Shown here piece by piece: positions 9,438 to 21,047 of a stretch of DNA of 64,000 nucleotides. Source of the DNA: Bufo bufo (Eukaryota; Chordata; Amphibia; Anura; Bufonidae). The notes below the pieces were generated by a model that ran no database searches, was not told where the DNA came from, and was given only the letters and a program-made list of their open reading frames with translations. The stretch is taken from the NCBI RefSeq assembly GCF_905171765.1, contig NC_053390.1, positions 303,684,622 to 303,748,621 on the forward strand, given 5' to 3'. A program made the position numbers and the translations under genes. Position 1 is the first letter of the stretch, and the number at the start of each line of letters is the position of its first letter.

Positions 9438-11914
9438 CTAGTCCTGAGGGATCCAAGCCTGGTTCATTTTAATGAATGTGAGCTTGTCCACGTTGGCTGT
9501 GAACAGGCGGCTGCGTCTGTCTGTAATGACGCCTCCTGCCGTGCTAAATACACGTTCAGAGAGTACACTGGCTGCAGGGCAGGCCAGCACCTCTAAGGCA
9601 TACAGGGCAAGCTCTGGCCATGTGGACAATTTGGAGACCCAGAAGTTGAATGGGGCAGAACCATCAGTCAGTACGTGTAGGGGTGTGCACAGGTACTGTT
9701 CCACCATGTTGTGAAATGCTGCCTCCTGCTAACACGCTCCATATCAGCAGTTGGGGCCGGTTGTTGCGGTGAGGTGACAAAGCTTTTCCACATGTCAGCC
9801 ATGCTAACCCTGCCTTCTGAGGTGCTGGCGCTGACACAGCTGCGTTGGCGACCTCTTCCTTCTCCCCTGCCTTCGCCTTGTGCTTCCACTTGTCCCCCGG
9901 CGTCAGTCGGGAATGCTCTCAGTAGCGCGTCTACCAGCGTGCACTGTAGTCTCGCATCTTCCGATCACGCTCCAGTGAGGGAAGTAAGGAGGGCACATTG
10001 TCTTTGTACCGAGGATCCAGCAGGGTGGCAACCCAGTAGTCCGCACACGTTAAAATGTGGGCAACTCTGGCTGTCGTTGCGCAGGCACTGCAGCATGTAG
10101 TCGCTCATGTGTGCAAGGCTGCCCAGAGGTAAGGACAAGCTGTCCTCTGTGGGAGGCGTATCGTCATCGTCCTGTGTTTCCCCTCAGCCACGCAACATTG
10201 ATGGGCCCGAGCTGCTGTTGGGTGCCACCCTGCTGTGAATATGCTTCATCCTCATCCTCCTCCACCTCCTCCTCATCCTCGTCCTCCTCGTCCTCCAGTA
10301 GTGGGCCCTGGCTGGTCACATTTGTACCTGGCCTCTGCTGTTGCAAAAAAACCTCCTCTGAGTCACTTTGAAGAGACTGACCTGAAAGTGCTAAAAATGA
10401 CTCCTCTTCCTCCTCTTCCTCCTGGGCCACCTCCTCTTCCATCATCGCCCTAAGTGTTTTCTCAAGGAGACATAGAAGTGGTATTGTAACGCTGATAACG
10501 GCGTCATCGCCACTGGCCATGCTGGTGGAGTACTCGAAACAGCGCAACAGGGCACACAGGTCTCGCATGGAGGCCCAGTCATTGGTGGTGAAGTGGTGCT
10601 GTTCCGCAGTGCGACTGACCCGTGCGTGCTGCAGCTGAAACTCCACTAGGGCCTGCTGCTGCTCGCACAGTCTGTCCAGCATATGCAAGGTGGAGTTCCA
10701 CCTGGTGGGCACATCGCATATGAGGCGGTGAGCGGGAAGGCCGAAGTTACGCTGTAGCGCAGACAGGCGAGCAGCGGCAGGGTGTGAACGCCGGAAGCGC
10801 GACCAGACGGCCCGCACTTTATGCAGCAGCTCTGACATGTCGGGGTAGTTGTGAATGAACTTCTGCACCACCAAATTCAGCACATGCGCCAGGCAAGGGA
10901 TGTGCGTCAAACCGGCTAGTCCCAGAGCTGCAACGAGATTTCGCCCATTATCGCACACCACCAGGCCGGGCTTGAGGCTCACTGGCAGCAACCACTCGTC
11001 GGTCTGTTGTTCTATACCCCGCCACAACTCCTGCACAATGTGGGGCCTGTCCCCCAAACACATCAGTTTCAGAACGGCCGGCTGACGTTTACCCCTGGCT
11101 GTGCTGAAGTTGGTGGTGAAGGTGTGTGGCTGACTGATGAGCAGGTGGAAGCCGAGTAGGAAGCTGAGTAGGAGGAGACAGGAGGCAAAGAATGATGCCC
11201 TGCGATCCTTGGCGGCGGAAGGACGTGCGCCAAACAGCTCTCCGCCTGGGGCCCAGCCGCCACTACATTTACCCAGTGTGCAGTTAGGGAGATATAGCGT
11301 CCCTGGCCGTGCTTACTGGTCCATGTATCTGTGGTTAGGTGGACCTTGCCACAGATGGTGTTGCGCAGTGCACACTTGATTTTATCCGATGATTGGTTAT
11401 GCAGGGAGGGCACGGCTCTCCTGGAGAAGTAGTGGCAGCTGGGAACGACGTACTGTGGGACAGCAAGCGACATGAGCCGTTTGAAGCTGTCTGTCTCCAC
11501 CAGCCTGACTGACAGATTTTCAAAGGCCATTAGTTTAGAAATGCTGGCATTCAGGGCCAGGGATCGAGGGTGGCTAGGTGGGAATTTACGCTTTCTATCA
11601 AAGGTTTGTGAGATGGAGAGCTGAACGCTTCCGTGTGACATGGTAGAGATGCTTGGTGACGGAGGTGGTGTTGTTGGTGGCACATCCTCTGTTTGCTGGG
11701 CGGCAGGTGCCAACGTTCCTCCAGAGGTGGAGGAAGAGGCCGAGGCAGCAGCAGAAGAGGGAGCAGGAGGAGCCTGAGCCCTTTCTTGGTTTTGAAGGTG
11801 CTTACTCCACTGCATCCTGTGTCTCGCATGTAGATGCCTGGTCATGCAGGTTGTGCTAAGTTTCAGAACGTTAATGCCTCGCTTCAGGCTCTGATGGCAC
11901 AGCGTGCAAACCAC
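9438..11914 (-). pseudogene. ZBED/hAT-Ac transposase, copy 1, broken
   Basis: Cut-and-paste hAT transposase. Reading on the minus strand from 11914, there are the second half of a BED zinc finger (CTLCHQSLKRGIN...TRHLHARH), a proline/serine-rich linker, the first catalytic aspartate in TTDTWTS (11327-11329), then from 11063 the second aspartate in VVCDNGRNL and the IPCLAHVLNLVVQ and PTRWNSTLHML motifs. A long Glu-rich insert follows. The dimerisation end is at 9438-9707, with LEVLACPAASVLSERVFSTAG. The fragments lie in different frames, so several frameshifts exist. The N-terminus before the BED finger is missing because homology stops near 11950. Confidence 0.9.
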
Positions 11915-11950
11915 TCGGGTCTTGTCGTCAGCACATTGTGTGAAGAAGTG

Positions 11951-12335
11951 CCGGACGAACTGCCATAGACTTCAATAGGCAGGCGAATTTTAAAACCCAC
12001 AGGTACTCTTTCTGGCCACAATAGTGATGGAAAAGTTGTTTCAAGGGGACTAACACCTGGACTGTGGCATGCCGGAGGGGGACCCATGGCAAAACTCCCA
12101 TGGAAAATTACGTAATTGATGCAGAGTCAGGGTTTTAATCCATAAAGGGCATAAATCACCTAACATTCCTAAATTGTTTGGAATAACGTGCTTTAAAACA
12201 TCAGGTATGATGTTGTATCGATCAGGTAGTGTAAGGGTTACGCCCGTTTCACAGTGACAGACCAAACTCCCCGTATAACACACCGCAAACAGTCCATTTG
12301 CACAACCGCAAACTCCCCATTTGCACAAGGTTGGA
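11951..12335. other. Non-coding repeat-like segment, family not recognised
   Basis: Homology to the intact hAT copy ends here and homology to a second hAT begins near 12340. The segment has no convincing frame. It contains two close copies of a word with CCGCAAACTCCCC or CCGCAAACAGTCC near 12285 and 12308, as seen in subterminal parts of hAT elements. Confidence 0.4.
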
Positions 12336-12750
12336 TACCAAGCTAGCCTTGTCCCATTCCTTGTCCTCACTGACGTCATTGAAGGTCTCTTCCTCCACCC
12401 AGCCACGTACAACACCAAGGGTCCTCGAAAGGTGACAACAAGCCCCCTGGGATGCCTGCTGTGGTTGGTCTTGCACCTCCTCAAAGCCACCTTCCTCCTC
12501 TGACTTCTCTTCTTCAGACTCCTCTCTCTGCGTTGCCGCAGGTCCAGCAATCGACGATGACAAGGCTGCTTCTGGTGGTGATGGTGACCACAACTCTTCC
12601 TCTTCATGCTCATCTACGGCCTGATCCAGCACTCTTCGCAGGGCACGCTCCAGAAAAAACACATATGGGATGAGGTCGATGATGTTGCCTTGGGTTTAAC
12701 TGACCAGGTTTGTCACCTCCGCAAAAGGACGCATTAGCCTACAGCCATTG
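12249..12750 (-). pseudogene. N-terminal fragment of a second hAT transposase gene
   Basis: The minus-strand frame reads FFLERALRRVLDQAVDEHEEEELW, then an acidic stretch (REESEEEKSEEEGG) and QQASQGACCHLSRTL. Upstream on the same strand, 12660-12750 reads as a degenerate continuation (LTTMRLFAEVTNLV-like). Acidic linkers of this type separate the core and dimerisation parts of ZBED transposases, but no catalytic residue is present. This is therefore a fragment only, of a family related to but different from the adjoining copy 1. Confidence 0.45.
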
Positions 12751-12834
12751 TGCATGAGCTTTCAGTAACGCGGCCAAAAAATACCCAGCTCTGCAGAGGC
12801 TGTCCTCTTTTTTTTTTTATTGAAAAAATCTGTT

Positions 12835-13260
12835 CTTACCAGTTTAATCTCTGTTTTGTCCCCTATCAGCGGCCGTTGTATGGAATAGATTTTAGGAACT
12901 TGGAGATGGAAAAAGATGCTTGGTCGGTCCTCTTTCTTCCAATTTGGGGCACTGCGCGTGCGCCGTGCAATGTACTGTGCCACCCTATATGAGTAGTGTG
13001 TTAAGTAGTACTATTCCTATCAGTTTAATCCCTGTTACGTCCCCTATCAGGGGCCGGTGTGGTGTATGGAATAGATTTTAGGAACCGGGAAATGGAAAAA
13101 GATGCTTGGTCGGTCCTCTTACTTCCAATTTGGGGCACTGCGCGTGCGCCGTGCAATGTACTGTGCCACCAGATATGAGTGGTGTGTTGAGTAGTACTAT
13201 TCCTATCAGTTTAATCCCTGTTACGTCCCCTATCAGGGGACGTGTATTGAATAGAGTTTA
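12835..13260. repeat. Tandem repeat, about 181-186-bp unit
   Basis: Two nearly full units and a partial third start at CAGTTTAATC (12840, 13021, 13207). They share the words GGTCGGTCCTCTT, CCAATTTGGGGCACTGCG and CGTGCAATGTACTGTGCCACC. A further part-unit lies at 14815-14895, beyond the palindrome. Such arrays sit inside the ends of hAT elements elsewhere in this window. Confidence 0.85.
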
Positions 13261-13800
13261 GACAACCGCAAAGAGTTGTCAATAGTTGACACACTCATGA
13301 CATAAATTTTATTCCTCTATGCGTCAATCTTGGTGTAGTGATGACTGTGCTCGTGCGCACGTTTGGGAGATTGCAGGCGATGGCGGTTTTTCAAAGCCTA
13401 TGGTCGTGCTGAGGTAGTTCAGTGACAGTTAAGTGAAAACAATGATTCTGCAGTGTGGGCCCATTTTTGGCCTAGTAGGCTTTAATGATCACCTTAGATG
13501 ATCACAAAGAAAATTAAAGGGGTTGGCCACCTTATGCATAAAAAATAAATAAATGGCCCCAGATAATAACTAAAGCCAAGAGATATTAGTATAATGATAG
13601 ATATACTGTGTATGTATAATTTTTCTAATGTGTTCAGCATAGTATGCTCTCATAGATGAGAGGCTGTGTGGGCGGAGCAGCTGCAAAGTGAAAGTAAACA
13701 TTCCAGCATGCATCACAGCAAGCATCTTCAGAGGAGTGGTCACATGACATCCCTGGCCAACTGTGATACCATAGTAACAACAGCACCGCAGGTGTCATTT
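13261..13800. other. No gene recognised
   Basis: Mixed-composition sequence without a supported frame or clear terminal repeats. Confidence 0.5.
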
Positions 13801-13871
13801 CATCAAGTCAGCATCTGTCTGTCTATTTATCTATCTTTTATCTATTTCATATCTATCTCATATCTATCTCA

Positions 13872-13936
<65 letters not shown>

Positions 13937-13987
13937 CATATCTATCTATCTATCTTTCTCATATCTATCTCATATCTATCTATCTCA

Positions 13988-14022
<35 letters not shown>

Positions 14023-14042
14023 TAATCTATCCATCTATCTCA

Positions 14043-14099
<57 letters not shown>

Positions 14100-14158
14100 C
14101 ATATCTATCTATCTATCTCATATCTATCTATCTATCTATCTTTCTCATATCTATCTCA
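13801..14158. repeat. TATC tetranucleotide microsatellite
   Basis: Long runs of CTAT/ATCT repeats are broken by the variant TCTCATATCTATC. The long open frame across it is an artefact of the repeat. Confidence 0.97.
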
Positions 14159-14335
14159 TACTTTTCAACAACAACAAGAAAAGAGTATGTATAATTCCTT
14201 GAATAAAAATATATATTTATTGAGATTAGTTTAAAAAGTGTACAAGACACAAATACAAATAGCTTATTAGGTGAGAATATCCAAAGTTATCCACATCTAT
14301 AACACCCAATAACTAAATGATGGAGACTATAATAA

Positions 14336-14816
14336 CCATGAGTTGATATTATGATGACATACTATGTGCCTGACTATGTGGAACAATGGGATGAAAATCC
14401 CAACTGAGTTCGACCACACTAATGTCAATCTATGTGACTGATGGTGATAAAGTGACTGATGCATATGGATGAACCTCATCTGAATTTCATCATTACCTGT
14501 GTAGGTGGGCGTTATGGATGGGGGTGCCGCTCCTCGACGCGAGTTTCGTCGCCTGTGACTTCCTCAGGTCACTCCTCCTGAGGAAGTCACAGGCGACGAA
14601 ACTCGCGTCGAGGAGCGGCACCCCCATCCATAACGCCCACCTACACAGGAAATTATGAGGTTCATCCATATGCATCAGTCACTTTATCACCATCAGTCAC
14701 TTTATCACCATCAGTCACATAGATTGACATTAGTGCTGTCGAACTCAGTTGGGATTTTCATCCCATTGTTCCACATAGTCAGGCACATAGTATGTCATCA
14801 TGATATCAGCTCATGG
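14336..14816. repeat. Long near-perfect palindrome (PLE-terminal-repeat-like)
   Basis: The left arm 14336-14568 is the reverse complement of the right arm 14577-14816, with a spacer of about 8 bp near 14572. The right arm has one extra 18-bp duplication of TATCACCATCAGTCACTT. The arms carry the core CTGAGGA...GAAAC seen in Penelope-like terminal repeats, so this may be two terminal repeats joined head to head. The segment splits the 180-bp repeat array. Confidence 0.85.
14572..14615 (+). ncRNA. Candidate type I hammerhead ribozyme
   Basis: The parts are in canonical order: stem I strand CTCCTC (14572-14577), core CTGAGGA (14578-14584), stem II GTC/GAC closing a 6-base loop (14586-14597), GAAA (14598-14601), a short stem III ending in T14608, C14609 as the cleavage-site base, then GAGGAG (14610-14615), which pairs fully with the first strand. 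Core position 7 is free in hammerheads, so CTGAGGA is allowed. One extra A (14585) lies between the core and stem II, and stem III is minimal. Hammerheads are known in Penelope-like terminal repeats. Confidence 0.55.
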
Positions 14817-15120
14817 TTGGTCGGTCCTCTTACTTCCAATTTGGGGCACTGTGCGTGCGCCGTGCAATGTACTGTGCCACCCTATATGAGTAGTGTAATG
14901 CACTTATTTAATTGTAATTTTTATTTGACTGCAAAGAGTTGAAATTCAAAGTTATATTAATCGCAGAATAATCTTTATCGCCGAATATTGAAAATATTTT
15001 AATCACAGAATATTGTAGGGGTAAATTTTGTTGTATTTCTTAATAAATCAAAAACTATTTTAAACTGTTAGATGGTGAGTGCCTGTTTTTAAATTTATAT
15101 ACTGACATTATATAGTGTAC
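14817..15120. other. Remainder of 180-bp repeat plus AT-rich flank
   Basis: 14815-14895 repeats part of the 180-bp unit from 12835-13260. The rest is AT-rich, with no frame or repeat I recognise. Confidence 0.5.
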
Positions 15121-15480
15121 TGTAGTGTACTGTGACTTCACACACAGGCTGATCAAGCTGCTGCTGCCTTTAGCAGAAGCCTGATCCAGCTTAGCTATAC
15201 CATGGCAAGCCGAAAGCCTGTGAAGGCGTCAGGTTGCCATGGTAACCATCAGCGGCTGCCAGTACAGAGCAGCCGCTGATGGGTGAGGGAGGGAGGGAGG
15301 GAGGGGCCCTCCCTCTGTGATCTTTTCAAGTATCGGGCGGCTGCAAAGGCACAGCAGCACCCGATGGGAGAGGGAGGGAGCTCCCTCACTGGCAACCCCT
15401 TTCATACCGCGGTCCCTATGGACCGCGGCATGGATGGGGTTAAACGGCTTGGCCATCCTGAAAATTAGAGAGGGAGAGGA
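15121..15480 (-). mobile_element. Fragment of the TTAA-type element found at 29033-32670
   Basis: Read on the minus strand, the segment matches about 29570-29850: the ACCGCGGTCC...GGACCGCGG hairpin, then the GGGAGCTCCCTCCCTCTC block, then GTGCCTTTGCAGCC. Both ends of the element are absent, so this is a decayed fragment. It contains several GC-rich inverted repeats. Confidence 0.7.
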
Positions 15481-16135
15481 GGGGGAGGATTGGGGAATTG
15501 CCCCCTAAGTAAATAAAATAAGGGGGCACATTGAGGGCTGCAGGGGGGAGGATCGGGGAATCACGTGTAGAACTGGTGCAAGTATTTTTGCCACCCTAGG
15601 CAAAAGCTAATTTTGCCGCACCCTTGACTCCGCCTATTGACCACGCCATTTGACCCGCCACTTTTTTGTTGGCCACCTATTTATACAGACTGTACCCTTC
15701 CTTGTGGTAAGGCCACGTTTTCTCCCTCCAGCTACATACCATGTCATCCACAGATCCCCCATAAATGTCATCCACAGATCCCCCATAAATGTCATCCACA
15801 GATCCCCCATAAGTGTCATCCACCACAAATCCCCCTAAGCAGGGGCGTACATAGAAATCATTGGGCCCCATAGCAAGAATTTAGATTAGGCCCCCATGCC
15901 CGTTCCTAGTCTCCCCCACTATACGCCCTGGCTCCTCTCACTACCCTCCCTAACTTCTCGACCTGCCCCATCTCATGCAGCAGTATTTTGTTCTACAAAA
16001 TGGCAGTACTCATGCCGGAACCCAACAGACCTATTATAGTGAATGGGATCTGGTAGGTTCTGGCGGTGTTCAGCATATTTTAACAAGAATCTGGGTCATT
16101 ACATGATGTAATACCACCCAACTTTCCTGCTGTCC
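15481..16135. other. No gene; repeat fragments
   Basis: The segment holds a minisatellite at 15743-15822 and, near 15841, a CAGGGGCGTA start followed by AATCATTGGGCCCC, resembling a hAT MITE end without a partner. No coding frame is supported. Confidence 0.5.
15743..15822. repeat. 24-bp minisatellite, about 3.3 copies
   Basis: The unit GTCATCCACAGATCCCCCAT plus AAAT starts at 15743, 15767 and 15791, with a partial copy from 15815. The units are nearly identical. Confidence 0.95.
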
Positions 16136-16418
16136 AGCATGGCACATGTCTTGGTAACCACGGGCGAATCTAGAGTTCACCTCGGTCAGGAGGGGAACGT
16201 AGAGACAAAAGAAAGGTGTGGGGGGCGCACAATAGGGTAGTATGTTCAGTACAAACTGAATTGTTAAATAAGTAGAGGTGCTCACCTTTTTAGGTTGTGC
16301 AATAATAGACACAACTCTATTGTAGGTATGTAGGTATATAGAGACCTTTCGGATACGTGAATGCAGCCGCAGAAGAGATATCTTTGGGATCGGAGGCCCA
16401 ATCCCCCAAAGCTTGCTT

Positions 16419-16836
16419 GTAGAAGAAGAGGTTTCTGATCAGGCGCAAAATCACAGGCTCCAATACGTCTCTTATGGGTGAATCTTCTTTAATTGCATAA
16501 AAGATGAAGATGTATAGAACAACGCGTTTCGGGGCTCAAAATGTCCCCTTCATCAGGTTAACAGTAGTCACAGTAAAGAATAGTGGATACAGGTATATAT
16601 AGAGGAAAAAAAAACGCCAAAAAACAGGTTACCTGTGGGCTGCTCATAGATGGGAGGGGCTAGCCATAGGCAAAATATCACAAATAAGAATAAAGCTTTT
16701 CAACTAATGAATCATATTATATACATTGCTAATTATTGCTGGTGGTGTGTAAGTGAAAGAAATACAGATAATGATAGGTGATTCTGTACTGTACATTAGT
16801 GAACCTAAGATCGATAAGCTGAGATCACATGACCGC
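16419..16836. repeat. PLE inverted arm, left
   Basis: Reverse complement of 19206-19389 joined to 21012-21190. It holds the intact hammerhead-like core on the minus strand. Comparison with the right arm shows the Tc1 target site was a TA in CTCTATATATACC. Confidence 0.9.
16518..16562 (-). ncRNA. Hammerhead-like core in PLE left arm
   Basis: On the minus strand: AAC, CTGATGA (16550-16556), stem II GGGG/CCCC, GAAA (16527-16530), CGCG, TT and then GTT, which can pair with AAC. The order matches a type I hammerhead, but stem I has only three clear pairs and there is one extra A before stem II, so activity is uncertain. Confidence 0.45.
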
Positions 16837-17022
16837 TGCAGTGCGGTCATGTGATTAGAGCAGACTGGATACTAAGTGAGCGCTCGGCGCATGCGCTCTG
16901 CTTCCCTGTATTTTCTCTCCTGGTGGCTGTTCCCGTGAAGGGAGTATATATCAAATTTATATAGATATATTTAAAATGTTTAAAAATGTATACGAATATA
17001 TAAGATGCTAGTCCAGGACTTT

Positions 17023-19145
17023 TTATAGGTTGATCTCAAAAGCTTTGTTAAGTCCGTATGGATGCAAACTATTCAACTTAAAGATCCAGTACATTTCCCT
17101 ACGTCTAATGTGCTGGATGTCTTTTTGTAGGTGACTTGGGATTTGTTCAATTGGGGTCACCTTAAATCCGGCTGAACTACCCTCATGATGCTCCGCAGCG
17201 TGTCTGGATACAGTGTGTTTCCAGTATTTTCTTTTAATCTTTGATCTATGTGTATTCAGTCTATTCCGCAGTGTTTGGATCGTGCGCCCCACATACTGTA
17301 GATGGCACGGACACTCTAAGAGATATATGACGTGGCTGGATTCACAGTTTACACTGCTCAAAATGGGGAATGACTCCCCACTCACTCGACTGTGAAAAAT
17401 AGATACTTGACATATACTGGAGCAGCATAGACATCTTGTGTGTCCGCACTTGGAGCTGCCTTTGGGGACAGTGGTCTCGTGATTCTGAATGTGGTATGAA
17501 ACAGGATTCAGTTTACTGGGTGCAAGAATGTTTTTGAGGGTACGTGCTCTTTTGTACGTGAGTTTCGGGAATTCTGGAATGATTTGATTTAGGATGGGGT
17601 CTCTTTTTAGAATGTGCCAATGTTTTTCTAAAACCGCTTTTATCGACAAATGATTTTGGTTATAAGTAGTGATAAAATTGCAACAGTATTTCCCATTATT
17701 AATCTCTTTCTTCTTTTTAGACATTGGGATCAGACATTCATCTTGGGTAAGTTTTGTGGCCTTTTCTCTTGCGCCAGAAATGATATTCGGGGGATAGCCT
17801 TTTTGGGTGAACCTGGAGGCCAGAGTATCGCACTGTTGGTAGAAGTCGTCCTCACGAGTACAATTTCGTCTAAGTCGTTTGAATTGACTGAAGGGGATGT
17901 TCGTCTTCCATTTTCTATAATATGTGCTTTTGAAGTCTAGATAGCTATTGCTGTCGACCTTTTGAAAAATGTGCGTGTATTTATTTTGCTATCCTGAATA
18001 AAGATTTCCAAATCGAGAAACTCAGTTTTTTTTATTGTTAGATGTTCCAGTGAAAGTGATTCCCCAGTCGTTGGTGTTGAGATACGAAATAAACTTATCA
18101 ATAGATGCTGAGTCCCCATTCCAAATGAAAATCAAATCGTCGATATATATCTGCGGAAGAAGACAATATTGTTGTCGGCCCAGAAGCTTGATTGATATAT
18201 GAATTTCTCCTCAAACGCCCCCATAAAAAGATTCGCAAATCTAGGCGCAAAACGCGTCCCCATAGCGGTCCCACGTATTTGTTTATAAATGTCATTTTGA
18301 AATGTAAATACGTTATGCGTAAGTATAAATTCGATGCCACTCATGATAAATGTCTTTTGTGTAGCAGGCATTTCTGAGTCATTATCTAGAAAACTGGATG
18401 TACACTTCATGCCCAGGTCGCAGGAGATGTTCAAATATAATGCTGAAACATCCAAAGTCACACAATGGTAGCTATCTGACCACTTCATGTCTTTGAGTAG
18501 GGAAATGAGGGATGCAGAGTCTCTTAAATGGGATTTTAAATTAAGAACATGTTTCTGTAGATGGATGTCGATGTAATGTGACAGGTTCCGTGTGAGGGAA
18601 GAAACTCCTGATATTATGGGTCGACCCGGCGGGTTTTGAATGTCCTTGTGGATCTTAGGAAGATGGTAAAAAGTAGCTGGTGTGAACTCTTTTACCATAA
18701 TATATTCCATTTCTTTCTTATTCAGACAGAGATATCCAGATTTGATTAGAGTCTTAAATTCTTCTAAATGTGTTTCGGAGGGATCACACTCAAGGGGTAG
18801 GTAATATTTATCGTTGGATAGAATATTTAGGGCTTCCCTCGCGTAATCTTCACGGTTCTGGATGACGATACCCCCCCTTTTATCGGCATTTCTAATGATA
18901 AGATCGGTATCTGATTGTAGTTTTTTCAGGGCTAGTTTCTCAGATAGTTTCATGTTTTGCCTTATTTCTGGTTTGTGATTAATATCCCTGAAATCATTTG
19001 AAACTACAGAATAAAAAGTATCAAGGAAATTTCCCTTGTGGTGGATGGGATAAAAAGTTGATGGTGGTTTTAGGCCAGATGGTAAAGGGGGTAAAGCTAC
19101 AATCTGTTCCGTATCAGGGGATATAGTATTAGGCTCAAGTCTCGA
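17023..19145 (-). pseudogene. PLE reverse transcriptase with GIY-YIG endonuclease, broken
   Basis: Penelope-like RT is related to telomerase RT and works with a GIY-YIG nuclease to prime at nicked DNA. On the minus strand, 18953-18132 shows DKRGGIVI, FYHLPKIHKD, PPGRPIISG and LDVSALY, then GTAMGTRFAPRFANLFMG. The catalytic YIDD is encoded at about 18138-18150, but the frame before it is broken. The thumb part reads IPFSQFKRLRRNC, followed by a zinc-finger-like CGHTRCLCCS. The nuclease starts at VIYLLECPCHLQYVGRT, with the LRNRLNTHRS arginine and the REMYWIF glutamate, and the frame stops at 17023. At least two frameshifts (near 18140 and 18110-17940) make it non-functional as written. The nuclease-containing plan resembles the Neptune group. 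Confidence 0.9.
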
Positions 19146-19389
19146 CCCAGTGTTGGAGTTTTCCTTTATCTTGAAATGCCTTTATCTTGAAATTTTATAT
19201 ATACTCCCTTCATGTGATCTCAGCTTATCGATCTTAGGTTCACTAATGTACAGTACAGAATCACCTATCATTATCTGTATTTCTTTCACTTACACACCAC
19301 CAGCAATAATTAGCAATGTATATAATATGATTCATCTATGGGCAGCCCACAGGTAACCTGTTTTTTGGCGTTTTTTTTTCCTCTATATA

Positions 19390-21011
19390 CAGTTGCAAGA
19401 AAAAGTATGTGAACCCTTTGGAATGATATGGATTTCTGCACAAATTGGTCATAAAATGTGATCTGATCTTCATCTAAGTCACAACAATAGACAATCACAG
19501 TCTGCTTAAACTAATAACACACAAAAAATTAAATGTTACCATGTTTTTATTGAACACACCATGTAAACATTCACAGTGCAGGTGGAAAAAGTATGTGAAC
19601 CCTTAGATTTAATAACTGGCTGAACCTCCTTTGGCAGCAATAACTTCAACCAAACGTTTCCTGTAGTTGCAGATCAGACGTGCACAACGGTCAGGAGTAA
19701 TTTGTGACTATTCCTCTTTACAGAACTGTTTCAGTTCAGCAATATTCTTGGGATGTCTGGTGTGAATCGCTTTCTTGAGGTCATGCCACAGCATCTCAAT
19801 CGGGTTGAGGTCAGGACTCTGACTGGGCCACTCCAGAAGGCGTATTTTCTTCTGTTTAAGCCATTCTGTTGTTGATTTACTTCTATGCTTTGGGTCCTTG
19901 TCCTGTTGCAACATCCATCTTCTGTTGAGCTTCAGCTGGTGGACAGATGGCCTTAAGTTCTCCTGCAAAATGTCTTGATAAACTTGGGAATTCAGTTTTC
20001 CTTCGATGATAGCAATCCGTCCAGGCCCTGACGCAGCAAAGCAGCCCCAAACCATGATGCCCCCACCACCATACTTCACAGTTTGGATAAGGTTTTCATG
20101 TTGGTGTGCTGTGCCTCTTTTTCTCCACACATAGTGTTTTGTGTGTCTTCCAAACAACTCAACTTTAATTCCATCTGTCCACAGAATATTTTGCCAGTAC
20201 TGCTGTGGAACATCCAGGTGCTCTTGTGCAAACTGTAAACGTGCAGCAATGTTTTTTTTGGACAGCAGTGGCTTCCTCTGTGGTATCCTCCCATGAAATC
20301 CATTCTTGTTTAGTGTTTTACGTATCGTAGATTCGCTAACAGGGATGTTAGCATATGCCAGAGACTTTTGTAAGTCTTTAGCTGACACTCTAGGATTCTT
20401 CTTCACCTCATTGAGCAGTCTGTGCTGTTCTCTTGCAGTCATCTTTACAGGATGGCCACTCCTAGGGAGAGCAGCAGCAGTGCTGAACTTTCTTCATTTA
20501 TAGACAATTTGTCTTACCGTGGACTGATGAACAGCAAGGCTTTTGGAGATACTTTTATAACCCTTTCCAGCTTTATGCATGTCAACAATTCTTAATTGTA
20601 GGTCTTCTGAGAGCTCTTTTGTGTGAGGCATCATTCACATCAGTCAATGCTTCTTGTGAAAAGCAAACCCAGAACTGGTGTGTGTTTTTTTATGGGGCAG
20701 GGCAGCTGTAACCAACACCTCCAATCTCATCTCATTGATTGGACGCCAGTAGGCTGAGACCTCACTCCAATTAGCTCTTGGAGATGTCATTAGTCTAGGG
20801 GTTCACATACTTTTTCTACCTGCACTGTGAATGTTTATATGGTGTGTTCAATAAAAACATAGTAACATTAAATTCTTTGTGTGCTATTAGTTTAAGCAGA
20901 CTGTGATTGTCTATTGTTGTGACTTAGATGAAGATCAGCTCACATTTTATGACCAATTTGTGCAGAAATCCATATCATTCCAAAGGGTTCACATACTTTT
21001 TCTTGCAACTG
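19390..21011 (-). mobile_element. Tc1 element, copy B, full length
   Basis: 1622 bp, with CAGTTGCAAG ends and TA at 19388-19389 and 21012-21013. It is inserted in the right PLE arm, so it is younger than the PLE insertion. It belongs to the same family as copies A and C. Confidence 0.95.
19609..20631 (-). pseudogene. Tc1 transposase, copy B, two stops
   Basis: 340 codons from [16 protein letters not shown] to the stop before TCTAAGGG. Catalytic motifs are WTDGIK (usual WTDETK, so the residue after the first Asp is changed), QQDKDPKH and SPDLNPIE. One stop replaces the expected Trp in the KWRKFS segment near 20490, and another lies at 19708-19710 after FCKEE. The middle 244 codons are otherwise open. 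It is inactive as written but only lightly damaged. Confidence 0.93.
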
Positions 21012-21047
21012 TATACCTGTATCCACTATTCTTTACTGTGACTACTG

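Larger units (their letters stand above)
1581..11950 (-). mobile_element. ZBED/hAT-Ac element, copy 1 (interrupted, right end unresolved)
   Basis: The left end begins TAGAGTTGAGCAGACAC, matching the left end of the complete copy at 44952 (TAGAGTTGAGCGGACAC). The element is interrupted at 1795-9109 by a Tc1 element. It resumes at 9111 with the sequence that follows directly in the other copy (45158 onward) and then carries the transposase on the minus strand. Homology with copy 2 is lost near 11950, where unrelated repeat sequence starts, so the right terminal repeat and any target duplication could not be placed. Truncation by recombination or a later insertion are both possible. Confidence 0.75.

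Noticed and set aside
13666..14025. 119-codon frame with Ile/Tyr/Leu/Ser repeats
   Set aside because: It is the translation of the TATC microsatellite.
14336..14816. Palindrome read as a simple MITE
   Set aside because: No target duplication was found, and the core sequence matches Penelope-like terminal repeats better than a DNA transposon end.
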